Assembly: GCF_051401765.1 (NCBI RefSeq) | Contig: NW_027480423.1 | Coordinates: 10,974,001-11,038,000, forward strand | From: Calliopsis andreniformis | Taxonomy: Eukaryota > Arthropoda > Insecta > Hymenoptera > Andrenidae | Direction of reading: 5' to 3' | DNA: 64,000 bases | Shown: positions 10,794 through 23,561 of the stretch, one piece after another | Position numbering within the stretch: position 1 is the stretch's first letter | Layout of the letters: every line of letters begins with the position of its first letter | Program-made: the position numbers and the translations under genes | Notes under the pieces: generated by a model | Seen by the model: the letters and a program-made list of their open reading frames with translations, nothing else | The model's database searches: none | What the model was told of the DNA's origin: nothing

Positions 10794-12286
10794 GATCTGG
10801 TGGAGCATCGCTGTAGAGTGAAGCCTAGGTTGCCCGGAACGTAGAAATGACCATACCTTTCACACTGGTTGCTATTGTTCGTTTTATACGATGGAAAAAC
10901 TGTTATATTTATATTGTATTTAAACTTCTGGCGTTGACTTCTGAGGCCGTTGCTATTCGATGTGGTGGAAGAACGCCATAGAGTGAAGCCTAGGTAGCCC
11001 GAATCGTAGAAATGTCCAGATCTTTCACACTGTTTGCAATTTTTCGTTTTATACGATGGAAAAACTGTTTTATTTATTTTGTATTTTATGCTTCGGGCGT
11101 TGACTTCTAAGGCCCTAGCTATTCGATCTAGTGGAGCAACGCCCTAGAGTGCAGCCTAGGTTGCCCGGAACGTAGAAATGACCATAACTTTCACACTGGT
11201 TGCTATCATTCGTTTTATATGATGGAAAAACTGTTGTATTTATATTGTATTTTATGCTTCTGGCGTTCACTTCTTAGGCCCTAACTATTCGATCTGGTGG
11301 AACAACGGCCTAGGGTGAAGCCTAGGTTGCCCGGAACGTAGTAATGACCATAACTTTCACACTGGTAGCAATTATTCGTTTGATACAATGGAAAAACTGT
11401 TCTATTTATTTTGTATGTAATGCTTCGGGCGTTGACTTCTAAGGCCCTAACTATTCGATCAGGTGGAGCAACGCCCTATAGTGAAGCCTAGGTTGCTCGA
11501 AATGTAGAAATGGAAATAACATTCACACTGGTTGCTATCATTCGTTTTATATGATGGAAAGACTGTTGTATTTATATTGTATTTTATGCTTCTGGCGTTC
11601 ACTTCTTAGGCCCTAACTATTCGATCTGGTGGAACAACGGCCTAGGGTGAAACCTAGGTTGCCCAGAACGTAGAAATGACCATAACTTTTACACTGGTAG
11701 CAATTATTCGTTTTATACAATGGAAAAACTGTTCTATTTATTTTGTATTTAATGCTTCGGGTGTTGACTTCTAAGGCCCCAACTGTTTGATCTGGTGGAG
11801 CAACGCCCTAGAGTGAAGCCTAGGTTGCCTGGAACGTAGAAATGACCATCACTTTCACACGGTTTGCAATTATTCCTGTTATAGGATGGAAAGACTGTTG
11901 TATTTTTATTGTATTTTATACTTCAGGCGCTGACTTCTGAGGCCGTAGCTATTCGATGTGGTGGAAGAACGCCATACAGTGAAGCCTAGGTTTCCCGGAA
12001 CGTAGAAATGACCATAACTTTCACACTGGTTGCAATTATTTGTTTTATACGATGGAAAAGCTGTTGTATTTATATCGTATTTTATGCTTCAGGCGTTGAC
12101 TTCTGAGGCCGTTGCTATTCGATGTGGTGGAAGAACGCCATAGAGTGAAGCCTAGCTTGCTCGAAATGTAGAAATGACCATAGCTTTCACACTGGTTGCT
12201 ATCATTCGTTTTATATGATGGAAAAACTGTTGTATTTATATTGTATTTTATGCTTCTGGCGTTCACTTCTTAGGCCCTAACTATTC
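10794..12286 (+). repeat. Domain A block, shorter paralog of 14,942-16,932
   Basis: Monomers at 10,794, 10,959 and 11,125 match 14,942, 15,107 and 15,273 (offset 4,148). Monomers from 11,457 to 12,121 match 16,103 to 16,767 (offset 4,646). The 498-bp change of offset is exactly three monomers. It is explained by the fused monomer at 11,291, whose head is like 15,439 and whose tail (CGTAGTAATGACC, TTTGATACAATGG) is like 15,937. The monomer at 11,457 has a private change, AAATGGAAATAAC. Confidence 0.8.
11291..11456 (+). repeat. Chimeric monomer marking a three-monomer deletion
   Basis: It begins as the GGCCTAGGGTGAAGCC monomer type (5,483 and 15,439) and continues as the CGTAGTAATG, TTTGATACAATGG type (5,981 and 15,937). 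In the other copies these types are separated by two further monomers, so an in-register deletion of 498 bp is the simplest account. Confidence 0.75.
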
Positions 12287-13780
12287 GATCTGGTGGAACA
12301 ACGGCCTAGGGTGAAGCCTAGCTTGCCCAGAACGTAGAAATGACCATAACTTTCACACTGGTAGCAATTATTCGTTTTATACAATGGAAAAACTGTTCTA
12401 TTTATTTTGTATTTAATGCTTCGGGCGTTGACTTCTAAGGCACCAGCTGTTTGATCTGGTGGAGCAACGCCCTAGAGTGAAGCCTAGGTTGCCTGGAACG
12501 TAGAAATGACCATCACTTTCACACGGGTTGCAATTATTCCTGTTATAGGATGGAAAGACTGTTGTATTTTTAATGTATTTTATACTTCAGGCGCTGACTT
12601 CTGAGGCCGTAGCTATTCGATGTGGTGGAAGAACGCCATACAGTGAAGCCTAGGTTGCCCGGAACGTAGAAATGACCATAACTTTCACACTGGTTGCAAT
12701 TATTTGTTTTATACGACGGAAAAGCTGTTGTATTTATATCGTGTTTTATGCTTCTGGCGTTGACTTCTGAGGCCGTTGCTATTCGATGTGGTGGAAGAAC
12801 GCCATAGAGTGAAGCCTAGGTAGCCCGGATCGTCGAAATGTTCATATCTTTCACAATGTTTGCAATTTTTCGTTTTATACGATGGAAAAACTGTTTTATT
12901 TATTTTATATTTTATGCTTCGGGCGTTGACTTCTAAGGCCCTAACTATTCGATCTGGTAGAGCAACGCCCTAGAGTGATGCCTAGGTTGCCCGGATCGTA
13001 GAAATGTCCATATCTTTCACACTACTTGCAATTTTTCGTTATATACGATGGAAAAACTGTTTTATTTATTTTGAATTTTATGCTTCGGGCGTTGACTTCT
13101 AAGGCCCTAACTATTCGATCTGGTGGAGCAACGACCTAGAGATATGCCTAGGTTGCCCGGAACGTACAAATGACAATTACTTTCACACTGTTTGGTATTA
13201 TTCATTTTGTACGATGGAAAAGCTGTTGTATTTATATTGTACTTTATGCCTCTGGCGTTGACTTCTAAGGCCGTAGCTATTAGATGCGGTGGAGCAACGC
13301 CCTAGAGTGACGCCTAGGTTGCCCGGAACATAGAAATGACTATAACTTTCACACTGGTTGCTATCATTCGTTTTATACGATGGAAAAACTGTTATATTTA
13401 TATTGTATTTTATACTTCAGGCATTGACTTCTGAGGCCGTAGCTATCCCATGTGGTGGAAGAACGCCATACAGTGAAGCCTATGTTGCCCGGAACGTAGA
13501 AATGACCATAACCTTCACACTGGTTGCAATTATTTGTTTTATACGATGGAAAAGCTGTTGTATTTATATCGTATTTTATGCTTCTGGCGTTGACTTCTAA
13601 GGCCGTTGCTATTCGATGTGGTGGAAGAACGCCATAGAGTGAAGCCTAGGTAGCCCGAATGGTAGAAATGTCCAGATCTTTCACACTGTTTGCAATTTTT
13701 CGTTTTATACGATGGAAAAACTGTTTTATTTATTTTGTATTTTATGCTTCGGGCGTTGACTTCTAAGGCCCTAACTGTTT
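12287..13780 (+). repeat. Domain A block matching 3,492-4,480, then rearranged
   Basis: Monomers at 12,619, 12,785, 12,951, 13,117, 13,283 and 13,449 follow the order of 3492, 3658, 3824, 3990, 4156 and 4322 at an offset of 9,127 bp. The next monomer, 13,615, is the GGTAGCCCGAAT type (as 1832 and 10,959) in place of the expected CATCTGGTGGAAC type. The order therefore changes here. Monomers 12,287 and 12,453 are mixed types, with GAAGCCTAGCTTGCCC in 12,287. Confidence 0.7.
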
Positions 13781-14941
13781 GATCTGGTGGAGCATCGCTG
13801 TAGAGTGAAGCCTAGGTTGCCCGGAACGTAGAAATGACCATACCTTTCACACTGGTTGCTATTGCTCGTTTTATACGATGGAAAAACTGTTATATTTATA
13901 TTGTATTTAAACTTCTGGCGTTGACTTCTGAGGCCGTTGCTATTCGATCTGGTGGAACAACGGCCTAGGGTGAAGCCTAGGTTGCCCGGAACGTAGAAAT
14001 GACCATAACTTTTACACTGGTAGGAATTATTCGTTTTATACAATGGAAAAACTGTTCTATTTATTTTGTATTTTATGCTTCGGGCGCTGTCTTCTAAGGC
14101 CCTAACTATTCTATCTGGTGGTACAACGCCCTAGGGTGAAGACTAGGTTGCCCGGAACGTAGAAATGACCATAACTTTTACACTGGCAGCAATTATTCGT
14201 TTTATACAATGGAAAAACCGTTCTATTTATTTTGTATTTTATGTGTCGGGCGTTGACTTCTAAGGCCCTAACTGTTTGATCTGGTGGAGCATCGCCGTAG
14301 AGTGAAGCCTAGGTTGCCCGGTACGTAGAAATAACCATAACTTTCACACTGGTTGCTATCATTCGTTTTATATGATGGAAAGACTGTTGTATTTATATTG
14401 TATTTTATGCTTCTGGCGTTCACTTCTTAGGCCCTAACTATTCGATCTGGTGGAACAACACCGTAGAGTAAAGCCCAGGTTTCGCGGAACGTAGTAATGA
14501 CCATAACTTTCACACTGGTAGCAATTATTCGTTTGATACAATGGAAAAACTGTTCTATTTATTTTGTATGTAATGCTTCGGGCGTTGACTTCTAAGGCCC
14601 TAACTATTCGATCAGGTGGAGCAACGCCCTAGAGTGAAGCCTAGGTTGCTCGAAATGTAGAAATGACCATAACATTCACACTGGTTGCTATCATTCGTTT
14701 TATATGATGGAAAGACTGTTGTATTTATATTGTATTTTATGCTTCTGGCGTTCACTTCTTAGGCCCTAACTATTCGATCTGGTGGAACAACGGCCTAGGG
14801 TGAAACCTAGGTTGCCCAGAACGTAGAAATGACCATAACTTTTACACTGGCAGCAATAATTCGTTTTATACAATGGAAAAACCGTTCTATTTATTTTGTA
14901 TTTTATGCTTCGGGCGTTGACTTCTAAGGCCCTAACTGTTT
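13781..14941 (+). repeat. Third copy of part of the 3.3-kb HOR
   Basis: Monomers at 13,781, 13,946, 14,112, 14,278, 14,444, 14,610 and 14,776 match 8,637 onward (offset 5,144) and 5,318 onward (offset 8,463). The last monomer, 14,776, has the AAACCTAGGTTGCCCAGAACG head expected from 6,313. Its tail is that of the 5,152 type (CAGCAATAATTCG, AAACCGTTC), so this copy is cut short inside a chimeric monomer. Confidence 0.8.
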
Positions 14942-16932
14942 GATCTGGTGGAGCATCGCTGTAGAGTGAAGCCTAGGTTGCCCGGAACGTAGAAATGACC
15001 ATACCTTTCACACTGGTTGCTATTGTTCGTTTTATACGATGGAAAAACTGTTATATTTATATTGTATTTAAACTTCTGGCGTTGACTTCTAAGGCCGTTG
15101 CTATTCGATGTGGTGGAAGAACGCCATAGAGTGAAGCCTAGGTAGCCCGAATCGTAGAAATGTCCAGATCTTTCACACTGTTTGCAATTTTTCGTTTTAT
15201 ACGATGGAAAAACTGTTTTATTTATTTTGTATTTTATGCTTCGGGCGTTGACTTCTAAGGCCCTAGCTATTCGATCTAGTGGAGCAACACCCTAGAGTGC
15301 AGCCTAGGTTGCCCGGAACGTAGAAATGACCATAACTTTCACACTGGTTGCTATCATTCGTTTTATATGATGGAAAAACTGTTGTATTTATATTGTATTT
15401 TATACTTCTGGCGTTCACTTCTTAGGCCCTAACTATTCGATCTGGTGGAACAACGGCCTAGGGTGAAGCCTAGGTTGCCCGGAACGTAGAAATGACCATA
15501 ACTTTTACACTGGTAGGAATTATTCGTTTTATACAATGGAAAAACTGTTCTATTTATTTTGTATTTTATCCTTCGGGCGCTGTCTTCTAAGGCCCTAACT
15601 ATTCTATCTGGTGGTACAACGCCCTAGGGTGAAGCCTAGGTTGCCCGGAACGTAGAAATGACCATAACTTTTACACTGGCAGCAATTATTCGTTTTATAC
15701 AATGGAAAAACCGTTCTATTTATTTTGTATTTTATGTGTCGGGCGTTGACTTCTAAGGCCCTAACTGTTTGATCTGGTGGAGCATCGCCGTAGAGTGAAG
15801 CCTAGGTTGCCCGGTACGTAGAAATAACCATAACTTTCACACTGGTTGCTATCATTCGTTTTATATGATGGAAAGACTGTTGTATTTATATTGTATTTTA
15901 TGCTTCTGGCGTTCACTTCTTAGGCCCTAACTATTCGCTCTGGTAGAACAACACCCTAGAGTAAAGCCCAGGTTTCTCGGAACGTAGTAATGACCATAAC
16001 TTTCACACTGGTAGCAATTATTCGTTTGATACAATGGAAAAACTGTTCTATTTATTTTGTATGTAATGCTTCGGGCGTTGACTTCTAAGGCCCTAACTAT
16101 TCGATCAGGTGGAGCAACGCCCTAGAGTGAAGCCTAGGTTGCTCGAAATGTAGAAATGACCATAACATTCACACTGGTTGCTATCATTCGTTTTATATGA
16201 TGGAAAGACTGTTGTATTTATATTGTATTTTATGCTTCTGGCGTTCACTTCTTAGGCCCTAACTATTCGATCTGGTGGAACAACGGCCTAGGGTGAAACC
16301 TAGGTTGCCCAGAACGTAGAAATGACCATAACTTTTACACTGGTAGCAATTATTCGTTTTATACAATGGAAAAACTGTTCTATTTATTTTGTATTTAATG
16401 CTTCGGGCGTTGACTTCTAAGGCCCCAACTGTTTGATCTGGTGGAGCAACGCCCTAGAGTGAAGCCTAGGTTGCCTGGAACGTAGAAATGACCATCACTT
16501 TCACACGGTTTGCAATTATTCCTGTTATAGGATGGAAAGACTGTTGTATTTTTATTGTATTTTATACTTCAGGCGCTGACTTCTGAGGCCGTAGCTATTC
16601 GATGTGGTGGAAGAACGCCATACAGTGAAGCCTAGGTTTCCCGGAACGTAGAAATGACCATAACTTTCACACTGGTTGCAATTATTTGTTTTATACGATG
16701 GAAAAGCTGTTGTATTTATATCGTATTTTATGCTTCAGGCGTTGACTTCTGAGGCCGTTGCTATTCGATGTGATGGAAGAACGCCATAGAGTGAAGCCTA
16801 GCTTGCTCGAAATGTAGAAATGACCATAGCTTTCACACTGGTTGCTATCATTCGTTTTATATGATGGAAAAACTGTTGTATTTATATCGTATTTTATGCT
16901 TCTGGCGTTCACTTCTTAGGCCCTAACTATTC
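14942..16932 (+). repeat. Last domain A block (12 monomers)
   Basis: The order is 14,942, 15,107 and 15,273 (types of 1667, 1832 and 1998), then 15,439 to 16,601 (types of 5,483 to 6,645), then 16,767, which matches 12,121 (GAAGCCTAGCTTGCTCG). It is the full-length counterpart of 10,794-12,286. Private changes include GATGTGATGG at 16,767 and CGCTCTGGTAG at 15,937. Confidence 0.8.
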
Positions 16933-17097
16933 GATCTGGTGGAACAACGGCCTAGGGTGAAGCCTAGGTTGCCCGGGACGTAGAAATGACCATAACTTTC
17001 ACACTGGAAACAATTTTTCGTTTTATACATGGAAAAGCTGTTCTATTTATTTTGTATGTTATGCTTCGGGCGTTGACTTCTAAGGCCCTAACTGTTC
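16933..17097 (+). repeat. Domain A/B junction monomer
   Basis: The first part carries the domain A words GGCCTAGGGTGAAGCC. From GCCCGGGACG onward it carries domain B words: CTGGAAACAATTTTTCG and TTTTATACATGG. It is 165 bp long because of the TACATGG deletion typical of domain B. The switch lies at about 16,955-16,975. Everything to the right up to 47,370 is domain B type. Confidence 0.75.
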
Positions 17098-19416
17098 GAT
17101 CTGTTGGAGGAACACCCTAGAGTGGAGCCTCGGTTGCCCGGAACGTAGAAATGACCATAACTTTCACACTGGCAGCAATTATTCATGCTATACGATGGAA
17201 AAGCTGTTGTATTTATATCGTATTTTATGCTTCTGGCGCTGACTTCTTAGACCCTAACTATTCCATCTGGTGGAACAACGCCCTAGGGTGAAGCCTAGGT
17301 TGCCGGGAAAGTAGAAATGACCATAACTTTCACACTGGTAGCAATTATTCGTTTTATACGATGGAAAAGCTGTAGTATTTATATCGTATTTTATGCTTCT
17401 GGCGTTGACTTCTTAGGCCCTAACTATTCCATCTGGTGGAACAACGCCCTGGACTGAAATCTAGGTTGCCCGGAACGTGGAAATGACCATAACTTTCTCA
17501 CTGGTAGCAATTATTCGTTTTATACATGGAAAAACTGTTCTGTTGATTTTGTATTTTATGCTTCTGGCGCTGAATTCTAAGGCCCTACCTATTCGATCTG
17601 GTGGAGCAACGCCCTAGAGTGAAGCCTAGGTTGCGCGGAACGTACAAATGACCATAACATTCACACTGGTTACCATTATTCGTTTTATACGATGGAAAAG
17701 CTGTTGTATTTATATCGTATTTTATGCTTCTGGCGCTGACTTCTTAGACCCTAACTATTCCATCTGGTGGAACAACGCCCTAGGGTGAAGCCTAGGTTGC
17801 CCGGAACGTAGAAATGACCATAACTTTCACACTGGTAGCAATTATTCGTTTTATACGATGGAAAAGCTGTTGTATTTATATCGTATTTTATGCTTCTGGC
17901 GCTGACTTCTTAGACCCTAACTATTCCATCTGGTGGAACAACGCCCTAGGGTGAAGTCTAGGTTGCCCGGAACGTGGAAATGACCATAACTTTCACACTG
18001 GTAGCAATTATTCGTTTTATACATGGAAAAACTGTTCTGTTTATTTTGTATTTTATGCTTCTGGCGCTGACTTCTAAGGCCCTACCTATCCGATCTGGCG
18101 GAGCAACGCCCTCGAGTGAAGCCTAGGTTGCCCGGAACGTAGAAATGACCATAACTTCACACTGGTTGCTATTATTCGTCTTATACGATGAAAAAACTGT
18201 TATATTTATATTGCATTTTATGCTTCTAGCGTTGACTTCTTAGGCCCTAACTATTCGCTCTGGTGGAACAACGCCCTAGAGTGAAGCCTGCGATGCCCGG
18301 AACGTAGAAATGACCATTACTTTCACAACGTATGCAATTTTTCGTTTTATACGATGGAAAAACTGTTGTACTTATATTGTAGTTTATGCTTATGGCGTTG
18401 ACTTCTAAGGCCCTAACTATTCGATCTGGTGGAGCAACGCCCTAGAGTGAAGCCTAGGTTGCCCGGACCGTACAAATGATCATAACATTCACACTGGTTA
18501 CCATTATTCGTTTTATACGATGGAAAAGCTGTTGTATTTATATCGTATTTTATGCTTCTGGCGCTGACTTCTTAGACCCTAACTATTCCATCTGGTGGAA
18601 CAACGCCCTAGGGTGAAGCCAAGGTTGCCGGGAACGTAGAAATGACCATAACTTTCACACTGGTAGCAATTATTCGTTTTATACGATGGAAAAGCTGTAG
18701 TATTTTATCGTATTTTATGCTTCTGGCGTTGACTTCTTAGGCCCTAACTATTCCATCTGGTGGAACAACGCCCTGGAGTGAAGTCTAGGTTGCCCGGAAC
18801 GTGGAAATGACCATAACTTTCACACTGGTAGCAATTATTCGTTTTATACATGGAAAAACTGTTCTGTTTATTTTGTATTTTATGCTTCTGGCGCTGACTT
18901 CTAAGGCCCTACCTATCCGATCTGGCGGAGCAACGCCTCAGAGTTGAGCCTAGGATGCCCGAAACGTCGAAATGATCATTACATTCGCACTGGTTGCAAT
19001 CAGTCATGCTATACGATGGAAAAACTGTTGCATTTTTATTGTATTTTATGCTTCTGGCGTTGACTTCTAAGGCCGTAGCTATTATCTGTGGTGCAGGAAC
19101 GCTCTAGAGTGACGTCTAGGTTGCCCGGAACGTAGAAATGACAATTACTTTCACAATGTTTGCAATTATTCACTTTATACAATGGAAAAACTGTTGTACT
19201 TATATCGTATTTTATTCTTCTGGCGTTGACTTCTTAGGCCCTGTCTGTTCGATCTGGTGGAACAGCGCCCTAGAATGAAGCCTAGGTTGCCCGGAACGTA
19301 GAAATGACTATTACTTTCACACTGTTTGCAAATATACATTATATACGATGGAAAAGCTGTTGCACTTATATTGTAATTTATGCTTCGGGAGTTGACTTCT
19401 AAGGCCCTACCTATTC
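17098..19416 (+). repeat. Domain B left block
   Basis: Monomers from 17,098 to 17,761 match 27,872 to 28,535 (offset about 10,774) and, through that segment, 34,997 onward. Monomers 18,919, 19,085 and 19,251 match 29,362, 29,528 and 29,694, including the odd start CTATTATCTGTGGTGC. Six of the fifteen monomers from 16,933 to 19,416 are 165 bp, through TACATGG, the AACTTCAC deletion or TATTTTATCG. The monomers at 17,264, 17,761, 17,927 and 18,589 are close to one another, which suggests local duplication. Confidence 0.7.
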
Positions 19417-20411
19417 GATCTGGTGGAGCAACGGCCTAGAGTGAAGCCTAGGTTGCCCGGAACGTAGAAATGACCATAACTTTCACACTGGTTGCTATTA
19501 TTCGTTTTATACGATGGAAAAGCTGTTGTATTTATATCGTATTTTATGCTTCTGGCGTCGACTTCTTGGGCCACAACTATTCCATCTGGTGGAACAACGC
19601 CCTATGGTGAAGCCTAGGTTGCCCGGGACGTAGAAATGACCATAACCTTCACACTGGAAGCAATTATTCGTTTTATACATGGAAAAGCTGTTCTATTTAT
19701 TGTGTATGTTATGCTCCGGGCGTTGACTTCTAAGGCCCTAACTATTCGATCTGTTGGAGCAACACCCTAGAGTGAAGCCTCGGTTGCCCGGAACGTAGAA
19801 ATGACCATAACTTTCACACTGGCAGCAATTATTCATGCTATACGATTGAAAAGCTGTTGTATTTATATCGTATTTTATGCTGCTGGCGTTGACTTCTTAG
19901 GCCCTAACTATTCTATCTGGCAGAGCAACGCCCTAGGGTGAGGCCTAGCTTGCCCGGAACGTAGAAATGATCATTACCTTCACACTGGTTGCAATTATTC
20001 CTGTTATACGATGGAAAAACTGTTGCATCTTTATTGTGTTTTATGCTTCTGGCGGTAACTTCTAAGGCCCTATCTCTTCGATTTGGTGGAGCAAAGCCTC
20101 AGAGTTAAGCCTAGGATGCCCGAAACGTCGAAATGGTCATTACTTTCGCACTGGTTGCAATTAGTCATGCTATACGATGGAAAATCAGTTGCATTTTTAT
20201 TGTATTTTATGCTTCTGGCGTTAGCTTCTAAGGCTGTGGCTTTTAGCTGTGGTGGAGCAACACCCTAGAGTGAAGCCTCGGTTGCCCGGAACGTAGAAAT
20301 GACCATAACTTTCACACTGGCAGCAATTATTCATGCTATACGATTGAAAAGGTGTTGTATTTATATCGTATTTTATGCTGCTGGCGTTGACTTCTTAGGC
20401 CCTACCTATTC
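19417..20411 (+). repeat. 995-bp hexamer HOR, copy 1
   Basis: Six monomers at 19,417, 19,583, 19,748, 19,914, 20,080 and 20,246 are repeated twice more at a strict 995-bp spacing (6 x 166 minus 1, the missing base being TACATGG in the second monomer). Differences from copies 2 and 3 include CATCTGGTGG versus CATCTGGAGG, GAGCAACGCC versus GAGCAGCGCC, and ATTGTGTTTTATG versus ATTGTATTTTATG. Confidence 0.9.
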
Positions 20412-21406
20412 GATCTGGTGGAGCAACGGCCTAGAGTGAAGCCTAGGTTGCCCGGAACGTAGAAATGACCATAACTTTCACACTGGTTGCTATTATTCGT
20501 TTTATACGATGGAAAAGCTGTTGTATTTATATCGTATTTTATGCTTCTGGCGTCGACTTCTTGGGCCACAACTATTCCATCTGGAGGAACAACGCCCTAT
20601 GGTGAAGCCTAGGTTGCCCGGGACGTAGAAATGACCATAACCTTCACACTGGAAGCAATTATTCGTTTTATACATGGAAAAGCTGTTCTATTTATTGTGT
20701 ATGTTATGCTCCGGGCGTTGACTTCTAAGGCCCTAACTATTCGATCTGTTGGAGCAACACCCTAGAGTGAAGCCTCGGTTGCCCGGAACGTAGAAATGAC
20801 CATAACTTTCACACTGGCAGCAATTATTCATGCTATACGATTGAAAAGCTGTTGTATTTATATCGTATTTTATGCTGCTGGCGTTGACTTCTTAGGCCCT
20901 AACTATTCTATCTGGCAGAGCAGCGCCCTAGGGTGAGGCCTAGCTTGCCCGGAACGTAGAAATGATCATTACCTTCACACTGGTTGCAATTATTCCTGTT
21001 ATACGATGGAAAAACTGTTGCATCTTTATTGTATTTTATGCTTCTGGCGGTAACTTCTAAGGCCCTATCTCTTCGATTTGGTGGAGCAAAGCCTCAGAGT
21101 TAAGCCTAGGATGCCCGAAACGTCGAAATGGTCATTACTTTCGCACTGGTTGCAATTAGTCATGCTATACGATGGAAAATCAGTTGCATTTTTATTGTAT
21201 TTTATGCTTCTGGCGTTAGCTTCTAAGGCTGTGGCTTTTAGCTGTGGTGGAGCAACACCCTAGAGTGAAGCCTCGGTTGCCCGGAACGTAGAAATGACCA
21301 TAACTTTCACACTGGCAGCAATTATTCATGCTATACGATTGAAAAGGTGTTGTATTTATATCGTATTTTATGCTGCTGGCGTTGACTTCTTAGGCCCTAC
21401 CTATTC
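20412..21406 (+). repeat. 995-bp hexamer HOR, copy 2
   Basis: Same six monomers in the same order. By eye I see no difference from copy 3, so the last duplication in this block is very recent or the copies are being actively homogenised. Confidence 0.92.
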
Positions 21407-22401
21407 GATCTGGTGGAGCAACGGCCTAGAGTGAAGCCTAGGTTGCCCGGAACGTAGAAATGACCATAACTTTCACACTGGTTGCTATTATTCGTTTTAT
21501 ACGATGGAAAAGCTGTTGTATTTATATCGTATTTTATGCTTCTGGCGTCGACTTCTTGGGCCACAACTATTCCATCTGGAGGAACAACGCCCTATGGTGA
21601 AGCCTAGGTTGCCCGGGACGTAGAAATGACCATAACCTTCACACTGGAAGCAATTATTCGTTTTATACATGGAAAAGCTGTTCTATTTATTGTGTATGTT
21701 ATGCTCCGGGCGTTGACTTCTAAGGCCCTAACTATTCGATCTGTTGGAGCAACACCCTAGAGTGAAGCCTCGGTTGCCCGGAACGTAGAAATGACCATAA
21801 CTTTCACACTGGCAGCAATTATTCATGCTATACGATTGAAAAGCTGTTGTATTTATATCGTATTTTATGCTGCTGGCGTTGACTTCTTAGGCCCTAACTA
21901 TTCTATCTGGCAGAGCAGCGCCCTAGGGTGAGGCCTAGCTTGCCCGGAACGTAGAAATGATCATTACCTTCACACTGGTTGCAATTATTCCTGTTATACG
22001 ATGGAAAAACTGTTGCATCTTTATTGTATTTTATGCTTCTGGCGGTAACTTCTAAGGCCCTATCTCTTCGATTTGGTGGAGCAAAGCCTCAGAGTTAAGC
22101 CTAGGATGCCCGAAACGTCGAAATGGTCATTACTTTCGCACTGGTTGCAATTAGTCATGCTATACGATGGAAAATCAGTTGCATTTTTATTGTATTTTAT
22201 GCTTCTGGCGTTAGCTTCTAAGGCTGTGGCTTTTAGCTGTGGTGGAGCAACACCCTAGAGTGAAGCCTCGGTTGCCCGGAACGTAGAAATGACCATAACT
22301 TTCACACTGGCAGCAATTATTCATGCTATACGATTGAAAAGGTGTTGTATTTATATCGTATTTTATGCTGCTGGCGTTGACTTCTTAGGCCCTACCTATT
22401 C
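21407..22401 (+). repeat. 995-bp hexamer HOR, copy 3
   Basis: The order and diagnostic words of copy 2 are repeated, including CATCTGGAGG at 21,573, GAGCAGCGCC in the monomer at 21,904 and GAAAAGGTG in the monomer at 22,236. Confidence 0.92.
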
Positions 22402-22732
22402 GATCTGGTGGAGCAACGGCCTAGAGTGAAGCCTAGGTTGCCCGGAACGTAGAAATGACCATAACTTTCACACTGGTTGCTATTATTCGTTTTATACGAT
22501 GGAAAAGCTGTTGTATTTATATCGTATTTTATGCTTCTGGCGTCGACTTCTTGGGCCACAACTATTCCATCTGGTGGAACAACGCCCTATGGTGAAGCCT
22601 AGGTTGCCCGGGACGTAGAAATGACCATAACCTTCACACTGGAAGCAATTATTCGTTTTATACATGGAAAAGCTGTTCTATTTATTGTGTATGTTATGCT
22701 CCGGGCGTTGACTTCTAAGGCCCTACCTATCC
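22402..22732 (+). repeat. 995-bp hexamer HOR, truncated copy 4
   Basis: The first two monomers of the hexamer, 22,402 and 22,568, are present. The second has the CATCTGGTGG allele of copy 1 rather than the CATCTGGAGG of copies 2 and 3. The third monomer is replaced by the GACCTCGAG monomer at 22,733. Confidence 0.85.
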
Positions 22733-23561
22733 GATCTGGTGGAGCAACGACCTCGAGTGAAGCCTAGGTTGCCCGGAACGTAGAAATGACGATTACTTTC
22801 ACAATGTATGCAATTATTCATTTTATACGATGGAAAAACTGTTGTACTTATAATGCATTTTATTCTTCTGGCGTTGACTTCTTAGGCCCTGTCTGTTCGA
22901 TCTGGTGGCACAGCGCACTAGAATGAAGCCTAGGTTGCCCGGAACGTAGAAATGACCATTACTTTCACACTGTTTGCAAATATACATTATATACGATGGA
23001 AACGCTGTTGCATTTATATTGTATTTTATGCTTCTGGCGTTGACTTCTTAGGCCCTAACTATTTGGTATGGTGGAGCAACGCCCTAGAGTGACGCCTAGG
23101 TTGCCCGGAACGTCGAACGTACCATTACCTTCACACTGGTTGCAAATATTCCTGTTATACGATAGAAAAGCTGTTGCATCTTTATTGTATTTTATGCTTC
23201 TGGCGTTGACTTCTTAGGACCTAACCATTCGATCTGGTGGAGCAAGGCCCTAGAGTGAAGCCTAGGTTGCCCGGAACGTAGAAATGACCATAACTTTCTC
23301 ACTGGTTGCAATTATTCCTGTTATACGATGGAAAAACTGTTGCACCATTATTGTATTTTATGCTTTCGGCGTTGACTTCTAAGGCCCTACCTATCCGATC
23401 TGGCGGAGCAACGCCCTCGAGTGAAGCCTAGGTTGCCCGGAACGTAGAAATGACCATAACTTCACACTGGTTGCTATTATTCGTCTTATACGATGAAAAA
23501 ACTGTTATATTTATATTGCATTTTATGCTTCTGGCGTTGACTTCTTAGGCCCTAACTATTC
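22733..23561 (+). repeat. Recurrent domain B cassette, instance 1
   Basis: Ordered monomers: 22,733 (GCAACGACCTCGAG), 22,899 (GGTGGCACAGCGC), 23,065 (ATTTGGTATGG), 23,231 (GAGCAAGGCCC) and 23,397 (GATCTGGCGGAGC). The same series begins at 33,504, 38,642, 40,464 and 44,116. Here monomer 23,231 is fused: its tail (GCACCATTATTG, GCTTTCGGCG) belongs to the type at 39,472, which in other instances lies further downstream. Confidence 0.75.

Noticed and set aside
16933..17097. Transposon insertion or target-site duplication at the A/B or B/C junction
   Set aside because: Both junctions are in phase within a single monomer, with no extra sequence and no flanking direct repeat, which fits recombination between monomers.
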